From Pseudomonas fluorescens (GTDB taxonomy: Bacteria > Pseudomonadota > Alphaproteobacteria > UBA2136 > UBA6156): a DNA stretch of 10,177 nt. A program made the position numbers and the translations under genes. Under the pieces are notes generated by a model. That model searched no databases. It was not told the DNA's origin and saw nothing but the letters and a program-made list of their open reading frames with translations. The DNA is taken from assembly GCA_003241595.1 (NCBI GenBank), contig QFOU01000050.1:1-10177 (forward strand). The letters are read 5' to 3'. The first letter of the stretch is position 1. The number at the start of each line of letters is the position of its first letter. Below are positions 6,209 to 10,177 of this stretch, piece after piece.

Positions 6209-7057
6209 ATGAAAAATCAAGCACTAACCGCTCCCGGCCTCCTGCAAGTGGTTGGAACTCCCATCGGAAACCTGTCCGATCTCTCGCCGCGCGCGCGGGA
6301 AGCTCTGGCCAATGCACAACTCGTGGCGTGCGAAGATACCCGCCGTACCGGCCAACTCTACCGCCTGTTAGGCCTTACCGCGCCCAAAATGCTCAGCTGC
6401 TATAAAGAGAACGAAACCGCTCGCGCCAGCCAGATCGTGACCGCTCTCCAGCAAGGTCAGCAGGTGGTGCTGGTGTCGGATGGCGGCATGCCCGGCATCT
6501 CCGACCCCGGCGCGCATCTCGTTGCCGCGGCCCGCGCCGCCGGTATCCGTACGGAAGTGATTGCTGGCCCCAGTGCTGTCATCGCCGCCGTCGCCGGTAG
6601 CGGTTTCTTCGGGGGGTTCAGCTTTGTCGGCTTCCCCGAGCGTAAAACAGCAGCTCTCCACAAACAGCTCGCTGCCATCAAGTCGTCACCCCTCACGCAG
6701 GTCTTTTACGAAAGCCCTCAACGTGTGGCCGCTACAGTGGAAGCGATGCTGGACGTCTTCGGCAACCGCCCTGTATGGCTGGCCCGAGAGCTGACTAAAA
6801 TGCACGAAGAATGGCTGGGGCCAGACCTCGCAACGCTGCACGAAACCCTGACCGCACGCGGCGAGATCAAAGGCGAATGTGTGATTGTCGTACATGGTAA
6901 TGCCGAAGAAGACACACCGGTCGAAATAACCGACGCCGCCATTCTCGCCAAACTTCAAACAGGTGCAAGCGTTAAGGATACCGCCGCTTGGATAGCCGAA
7001 ACGACAGGTTTAAGTAAAAAAGAAGCTTACGCCAAAGCGCAATCTCTTAAGAACTAG
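6209..7057 (+). CDS. rsmI: 16S rRNA (cytidine(1402)-2'-O)-methyltransferase
   Basis: RsmI uses S-adenosylmethionine to methylate the ribose of C1402 in the decoding centre of 16S rRNA, helping start-codon and frame accuracy. The 282-residue product is close to the usual length of about 285. Tetrapyrrole-methylase-fold signatures are visible: VGTPIGNLSDLSPRA (15-29), CEDTRRTGQLYRLLG (41-55), the SAM-binding SDGGMPGISDPG (90-101), GPSAVIAAVAGSG, and FVGFPERK with FYESPQR further on. The C-terminus ends KKEAYAKAQSL, typical of the small helical extension. I chose ATG 6209 because AAGG lies 8 bases upstream; a GTG at 6200 would add three residues. In many alphaproteobacteria rsmI is followed by a YraN/UPF0102 gene, but here a transglutaminase-like gene follows. 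Confidence 0.96.
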   Translation: MKNQALTAPGLLQVVGTPIGNLSDLSPRAREALANAQLVACEDTRRTGQLYRLLGLTAPKMLSCYKENETARASQIVTALQQGQQVVLVSDGGMPGISDPGAHLVAAARAAGIRTEVIAGPSAVIAAVAGSGFFGGFSFVGFPERKTAALHKQLAAIKSSPLTQVFYESPQRVAATVEAMLDVFGNRPVWLARELTKMHEEWLGPDLATLHETLTARGEIKGECVIVVHGNAEEDTPVEITDAAILAKLQTGASVKDTAAWIAETTGLSKKEAYAKAQSLKN

Positions 7058-7118
7058 CGGCGGATACACCGCTTCGCTTTGCTTGCATGTACGGTTGCGC
7101 ACGGCTAGCGTTTTTATT

Positions 7119-7619
7119 ATGAAAAACAACCACGCTACCGCGCGCGAGATCTTCGCCGAAATCCAGTCCCGTCCATTCTGTGTCCCCGTGCACTTGGGCG
7201 ATCCCAGCCACAATTGCTACATCAAGGGGTTGGAACTTCTCCAGCGCCTCGGTGCCCTCGGTTATACCGTGCGTGGCCGTATCGGGGAAACCGTCTGGCC
7301 GAAAGGAGTGGTCCCTGCCGAGATCATTTCGCTTTGGCCGCAGTCCGAAACCGTGACCCATTTTTATGTCGAGGTCCTCATCGACGACAAATGGAAGATC
7401 CTCGACCCCACCATCCAACCCTCCATGGCCTCCACAGGTTTCCCCATCGGCTCGTGGGATAACAACACCGTCTGCTTCCCCATAACTAAGCTTTATACGC
7501 AGGAAGAAAACATTGCGTATCATGCCGAATGGGAAAACCAGCAACTCCAACGCCGCTATTTCAATAGTGCTCACGATTTTCTGGTCGCGTTCAACGGTTG
7601 GTTGGCGCGTTACGCTTAA
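7119..7619 (+). CDS. Transglutaminase-like protein
   Basis: The 166-residue product shows the layout of the papain-like transglutaminase core. A cysteine stands at the head of a helix (C33 in HNCYIKGLELLQRLG), followed by a strand with GYTVRGRIGETVW. A histidine strand comes next (H81 in THFYVEVLIDD), and an aspartate after KWKIL (D96 in DPT). That gives a C33-H81-D96 triad in the family's order and spacing. There is no signal peptide, so it is probably cytoplasmic. Members of this superfamily act as proteases, peptide N-glycanases or amide-forming enzymes; the substrate here cannot be told. The ATG at 7119 lacks a clear Shine-Dalgarno. An in-frame TTG at 7083 would add 12 residues but is less likely. 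The gene begins 61 bases after rsmI and may be read from the same transcript. Confidence 0.8.
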   Translation: MKNNHATAREIFAEIQSRPFCVPVHLGDPSHNCYIKGLELLQRLGALGYTVRGRIGETVWPKGVVPAEIISLWPQSETVTHFYVEVLIDDKWKILDPTIQPSMASTGFPIGSWDNNTVCFPITKLYTQEENIAYHAEWENQQLQRRYFNSAHDFLVAFNGWLARYA

Positions 7620-7755
7620 GTTCCGTTCCTGCCACTCTAACGCGCATGCATTGCGGCAAACGCGCTACAGGGGTGGCCCCAAAACAGGCAGCTCCGCTTG
7701 AGCCCCGCGTGCCCCGCGCGTAGCGTAGGTTCATAACCAAGAAGGAGATGGTGGC

Positions 7756-7881
7756 ATGGATATTATCGAGCAAGCGATCGCTGATATGCTGGAGAATCCT
7801 CAAGGCCGGGTCGACCTTAAGTCTCTGCCTGCCGCCTTCTTCGACTACTTTGAAGTGACCGAAGCCGAGAAAGCCGCCTAA
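7756..7881 (+). CDS. 41-residue microprotein
   Basis: This short gene has a strong translation signal: AAGGAG at 7742-7747, 8 bases before the ATG. It encodes 41 residues starting MDIIEQAIADMLENPQGR and ending in a cluster of acidic and aromatic residues (LPAAFFDYFEVTEAEKAA). The N-terminal part could form one amphipathic helix. It is acidic, with no signal peptide or membrane segment. The next gene starts 5 bases after the stop and has a weak ribosome site of its own, which suggests translational coupling. The LPxxFFDYFEV motif resembles LPREVFDFFEL near the C-terminus of that next protein, so the two may be related or bind the same partner. I know of no named family. Confidence 0.72.
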   Translation: MDIIEQAIADMLENPQGRVDLKSLPAAFFDYFEVTEAEKAA

Positions 7882-7886
7882 TTACC

Positions 7887-8129
7887 ATGACCTATTCCGC
7901 GAAAGTTATCCAAATGCCCGCCATGTCCCCCCAACCACTGGTGGGGGCCGAGCGTGACGAGATCGCGGCCATGGTCATGCGCCTCAAGCGTGCCGACGAA
8001 CGCACCCGCACCAGCACTCAAGGCGGCGCAGCCACTACGCCACTGCCGGCCGAGAACCTGAAATGGGCGGAAGACTGGAAGCTCCCGCGCGAAGTATTTG
8101 ATTTCTTCGAGCTGGAACACGCATCCTAA
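7887..8129 (+). CDS. 80-residue uncharacterised protein
   Basis: It begins 5 bases after the microprotein gene and ends 9 bases before the next gene, in a tight rightward cluster. The 80-residue product has three visible parts: a hydrophobic and proline-bearing N-terminus (residues 1-18), a charged helix (about 20-43, ERDEIAAMVMRLKRADERTR) and a Gly/Ala/Thr linker. It ends in a short C-terminal stretch, ENLKWAEDWKLPREVFDFFELEHAS. That last piece shares LPxxxFDxFE with the preceding microprotein. No signal peptide, membrane helix or catalytic motif is visible and no family is recognised. No strong Shine-Dalgarno precedes the ATG, so translation probably depends on ribosomes finishing the upstream gene. 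Confidence 0.75.
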   Translation: MTYSAKVIQMPAMSPQPLVGAERDEIAAMVMRLKRADERTRTSTQGGAATTPLPAENLKWAEDWKLPREVFDFFELEHAS

Positions 8130-8138
8130 GCGCGGCGA

Positions 8139-8609
8139 ATGAAGACTATCGGTATGTACACCCTCATTAAGCCCGACGATTCCTTTACCGGAAAAATGCC
8201 ATCCCCCCGCGTCTATCTCGGCGGTCAAAGCCGTGGACGCGACTGGCGCCTTGATTTCTTCCAGCGTTTCTCGCGCATGGATGTCACCTTTATCAACCCT
8301 CGCCGCGAACCATTTATCGACCCCGAGCTGGAGCCCGCCGCCCACGCCAAACAAGTGGCATGGGAACGTAAAGCGCTGGATGTGTCCGATATCGGTGTCT
8401 TCTGGCTGGGCGAGGGCCTCAGCAACCAGGCCGCCCGTGTCGAGATCGGCTATATGCTCGGCGCGCAAAAGCCCGTACTTCTCGGTGCCCAGACCGGATT
8501 CATGGGTGTCGAACACTTGGTCGGTTTCTCCGGCCTCGTCGTCGCCCCCACGCTGGATGGCCTGATGAACCGCTTCGCCTCCGTCCTCACCGGCCTCCAA
8601 ACCAGTTAA
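8139..8609 (+). CDS. Nucleoside 2-deoxyribosyltransferase-like protein
   Basis: The 156-residue product matches the small deoxyribosyltransferase-like group often found in phages and bacterial accessory regions. It has a first strand and substrate loop VYLGGQSRGRDWR (25-37), then VTFINPRR (49-56), QVAWERKALDVSDIGVFWL (72-90) and an ARVEIGYMLGAQKPVLLG segment (99-116). E102 is the likely nucleophilic glutamate; the aspartates at 81 and 84 lie before the hydrophobic strand, as in the family. Related enzymes cleave or exchange the base of (deoxy)nucleosides in salvage or modified-nucleotide metabolism, though many members have unknown substrates. The start at 8139 gives nearly the full family length; an ATG at 8154 is possible. 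It lies 9 bases after the 80-aa gene and 6 bases before crcB, so it is very probably in one operon with both. Confidence 0.82.
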   Translation: MKTIGMYTLIKPDDSFTGKMPSPRVYLGGQSRGRDWRLDFFQRFSRMDVTFINPRREPFIDPELEPAAHAKQVAWERKALDVSDIGVFWLGEGLSNQAARVEIGYMLGAQKPVLLGAQTGFMGVEHLVGFSGLVVAPTLDGLMNRFASVLTGLQTS

Positions 8610-8615
8610 CCTCAT

Positions 8616-8993
8616 ATGCTGAGCAATATTCTGCTCGTATTCGTAGGCGGCGGCCTCGGCTCTATCGCTCGCTACCTTATGGGCCTCGCCGCCACCCGCA
8701 TTTTCGGCGTCGCATTCCCCTACGGAACTCTCAGCGTGAACGTCCTCGGCGGTCTGCTCATGGGCCTTTTTATCGGCTGGATGTCCACCCGCAACGCCCA
8801 TCCCACACTCCAACTCTTCTTTGCCACTGGTATTCTGGGCGGCTTCACCACCTTCTCAAGCTTTACACTGGAAGCCGTCCTCCTCTGGCAACGCAACGAA
8901 CCTCTCCTCGCCGCTGCCTACATCGCCGCCAGCGTCATCCTCGCCATCACAGCCCTCTGCCTCGGCCTCTACCTCAGCCGATTCTTTAGCTAA
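8616..8993 (+). CDS. crcB: Fluoride ion channel CrcB/Fluc
   Basis: CrcB proteins form dual-topology dimers in the inner membrane that let fluoride leak out of the cell. The 125-residue product has the normal length and four hydrophobic segments. The family motifs appear in order: GGGLGSIARYLMG (11-23), FPYGTLSVNVLGGLLMG (34-50) with the conserved asparagine N42, and TGILGGFTTFSSFTLE (71-86). The last of these contains the TTFSSF sequence that lines the phenylalanine and sodium-site region. The second half of the protein ends in a long hydrophobic helix. The start is 6 bases after the stop of the deoxyribosyltransferase-like gene. There is no room for a fluoride riboswitch immediately upstream, so control must come from the start of the operon, if at all. 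Confidence 0.95.
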   Translation: MLSNILLVFVGGGLGSIARYLMGLAATRIFGVAFPYGTLSVNVLGGLLMGLFIGWMSTRNAHPTLQLFFATGILGGFTTFSSFTLEAVLLWQRNEPLLAAAYIAASVILAITALCLGLYLSRFFS

Positions 8994-9027
8994 CTATTTA
9001 GATTTACCAAAACACTCGCGGGAAACC

Positions 9028-9088
9028 GTGCCTTGTGGACAGCTTTTCCAAAAAATCCCATTTTTTGAGAAAAGCTCCGACCAGGCAC
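9028..9088. repeat. Long imperfect palindrome after crcB (possible bidirectional terminator or structured element)
   Basis: The outer arms GTGCCT (9028-9033) and AGGCAC (9083-9088) match perfectly. An inner arm AGCTTTTCC with an A-run (9041 on) pairs with the T-run and GAGAAAAGCT (ending at 9076). This leaves a loop around TCCC and one bulged A, with an internal loop between the two arm pairs. It sits in the 144-base space between crcB and the convergent GIY-YIG gene. It does not have the GCCCGC core or the trailing T-run of the other terminators here, so its role is open. Confidence 0.55.
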
Positions 9089-9137
9089 CACCTTCACCTC
9101 TCTCCCTACGTCCGGTAAATACGCAGCCTTACCTCTC

Positions 9138-9452
9138 TTAAGCACCAGCCAAATCCCGCTCTAACTTCGCCCGCAAATCACTCCAAGCCGGATTTAACTT
9201 TTCAATCAACGCAACCTTCCACTCACGTTTCCAACCCTTCAACTGCTCTTCACGTAAACGTGCTTTTTCATAATCATCTAAAATCTCATAATATACCAAA
9301 TGCCTTGCTTTATATCGCAAGGCCCAAGCAGCCCCACCATCCTCAAAACCGCCATTCTGACGCACCCGTTTAGGAATATTGCCACTCATACCGGTATAAA
9401 TGGCACCTTCACGTGCCCGGCTGCAGACCATATAAACGCCATACAGCTTCAT
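9138..9452 (-). CDS. GIY-YIG domain protein (YhbQ/UPF0213-like putative endonuclease)
   Basis: The 104-residue product is a stand-alone GIY-YIG nuclease domain of the small bacterial type. It has the variant signature YGVYMV (4-9) and IYTGMS (18-23), followed by the helix with the family's arginine (R29 in PKRVRQ). The remaining hallmarks are RYKARHLVYYEILDDYEKA and RLREEQLKGWKREWKVALIEKLNPAWSDL, with E68 as the likely metal-binding glutamate. These genes are common, scattered and often multi-copy in alphaproteobacteria. Their cellular role is not well established. It has no signal peptide or extra domain. The upstream minus-strand gene stops 6 bases before its ATG, so the two may be co-transcribed. 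Confidence 0.9.
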   Translation of the reverse strand: MKLYGVYMVCSRAREGAIYTGMSGNIPKRVRQNGGFEDGGAAWALRYKARHLVYYEILDDYEKARLREEQLKGWKREWKVALIEKLNPAWSDLRAKLERDLAGA

Positions 9453-9458
9453 AAGTCT

Positions 9459-9782
9459 TTAAGAGCAATACTTCGCCAAATCCGCCATCGCCATCATCAA
9501 CCCGCGCGTATTGAAGCTGCTCTCCAACACTACGGCACTGCTCAACGGCTGATACCGCACGATCAAATACGTATCCGGTTTCAACATATGCGCTGCATTC
9601 TCAGGGTCATAGGCCAATACAATCCCATAACCGCTCCGCGTACCCTCAACCGGCAGCGGCACTAAAATCTCCGAAACATCTACCGTCGGCGGTTGTACCA
9701 GCGGCATAAAGAAGGCTGCCCGCAAACTCACCGTGCTGTTCTTGTTCACACGGCCGTCCGTGGCCAGAGTAAACTCGGCAGC
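9459..9782 (-). pseudogene. C-terminal part of an uncharacterised protein, N-terminus lost at the junction
   Basis: The minus-strand frame ending at 9459 gives a believable protein sequence of roughly 108 residues from about 9782 to the stop. It shows alternating strand-like stretches (AEFTLATDGRV, TVSLRAAFFMPLV, EILVPLPVEG, GYGIVLAYD, TYLIVRYQPL) and a final helix TRGLMMAMADLAKYCS ending near a cysteine. This beta-rich make-up suits a secreted or envelope protein, but no signal peptide can be seen because the N-terminus is missing. The frame stays open to 9920. Past about 9782, however, it is antisense to the kinase fragment and reads as cysteine-rich nonsense. I do not recognise the family. 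Whether the gene is truly broken or only misassembled cannot be told here. Confidence 0.55.
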
Positions 9783-10037
9783 CTTGGCGCGAATGGTGCA
9801 ATAATTTATGATGGAGATACCTTCATTCAGATTGAACCTTACAAAGTAGCAGCGGTAGATACGAATGGTGCCGGCGATATGTTTGCCGGAGCATTTATGT
9901 ACGGGATTACACATCACCACAGCTTTGCCGAAGCAGGAAAACTGGCGTCCCTGGCGTCTTCAAAAGTTGTAGCACAGTGGGGGCCACGCCTGGAAACGGC
10001 TCAGCTTACGAAAGTATTAAATGAATTAGTGAGATAG
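9783..10037 (+). pseudogene. C-terminal fragment of a PfkB-family kinase (adenosine kinase-like)
   Basis: The plus-strand frame from about 9783 to TAG at 10035-10037 encodes some 84 residues. It contains the end of the ribokinase/PfkB fold: a SLGANGAIIYDGD turn, then the anion-hole and catalytic motif DTNGAGDMFAGAFMYG with its aspartate base. A helix FAEAGKLASLASSKVVAQWG follows, with the closing PRL...LNEL. The DTNGAGDMFAGAF wording and the VAQWGPRL ending are typical of bacterial adenosine kinase-like members. About three quarters of the usual 310-330 residues are missing. The frame remains open upstream to 9693, but there it is antisense to the neighbouring gene and has no kinase similarity. 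The DNA from here to the window end is AT-richer than the rest, and codon use shifts away from C-ending codons. Confidence 0.75.
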
Positions 10038-10177
10038 GGAATACCGATTTTGAGAAAGGAAAAGGGCTTTTTCACTCTTAAAATCAATATTTTAGTAAAA
10101 TGAGTGACATGGATCTTGTAATTTTCACAAATCCTCATCACTTTTGCACCCCTCTAAAGATTTTAGGGTAAACAGAT

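Noticed and set aside
7620..7755. Gap before the microprotein gene checked for a tRNA or small RNA
   Set aside because: No cloverleaf or clear terminator was seen; apart from the Shine-Dalgarno at 7742 I see nothing firm, and no good promoter.
8560..8616. Fluoride riboswitch in front of crcB
   Set aside because: Only 6 bases separate crcB from the previous gene and no riboswitch-like structure was seen.
7878..8813. A 311-codon minus-strand open frame across four plus-strand genes
   Set aside because: It crosses several well-supported genes antisense and shows the same shadow composition.
9840..9920. Cysteine-containing N-terminal extension of the minus-strand frame ending at 9459
   Set aside because: This stretch is antisense to the conserved DTNGAGD kinase motif, so the extension is fortuitous.
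10100..10171. Small open frame of 23 codons near the right edge
   Set aside because: Too short, without a clear ribosome binding site, in an AT-rich stretch; nothing supports it as a gene.

Overview
The window looks like ordinary chromosomal DNA from an alphaproteobacterium, with a foreign-looking right end. The assignment rests on the sucA-sucB order with a nearby lpd, alphaproteobacterial-style protein sequences, high GC with C-ending codons, and an rsmI gene. I cannot name the genus.

Region 1 (1-4960) holds central metabolism: the C-terminal third or less of sucA (2-oxoglutarate dehydrogenase E1), complete sucB (E2) and complete lpd (E3). These are the three subunits of the 2-oxoglutarate dehydrogenase complex. 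Between sucB and lpd lie a plus-strand gene with its own promoter and Shine-Dalgarno (weakly YecM/VOC-like) and two minus-strand single genes: an orphan and a four-helix membrane protein.

Region 2 (4960-6160) holds three small minus-strand orphan genes. Each is followed by a terminator built on nearly the same stem (AAGCCCGC/GCGGGCTT). That stem recurs six times between 1875 and 5836 and is the house terminator of this locus.

Region 3 (6200-9000) reads rightward: rsmI (16S rRNA 2'-O-ribose methyltransferase), a transglutaminase-like protein with a visible Cys-His-Asp triad, then a tight cluster of four genes with gaps of 5-9 bases. The cluster holds a 41-aa microprotein, an 80-aa protein ending in a similar LPxxxFDxFE motif, a nucleoside 2-deoxyribosyltransferase-like protein and the fluoride channel crcB. 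The two small genes are the least familiar part of the window.

Region 4 (9000-10177) has a long imperfect palindrome after crcB, a minus-strand GIY-YIG gene, and the C-terminal part of another minus-strand gene. At about 9780 that gene runs into the C-terminal quarter or so of a PfkB-family kinase on the opposite strand, and the DNA becomes visibly AT-richer. Neither gene is complete, so this is either an assembly chimera or a recombination/insertion boundary. The last 140 bases hold no recognisable gene.

I found no CRISPR array, tRNA, rRNA, insertion sequence or phage gene.
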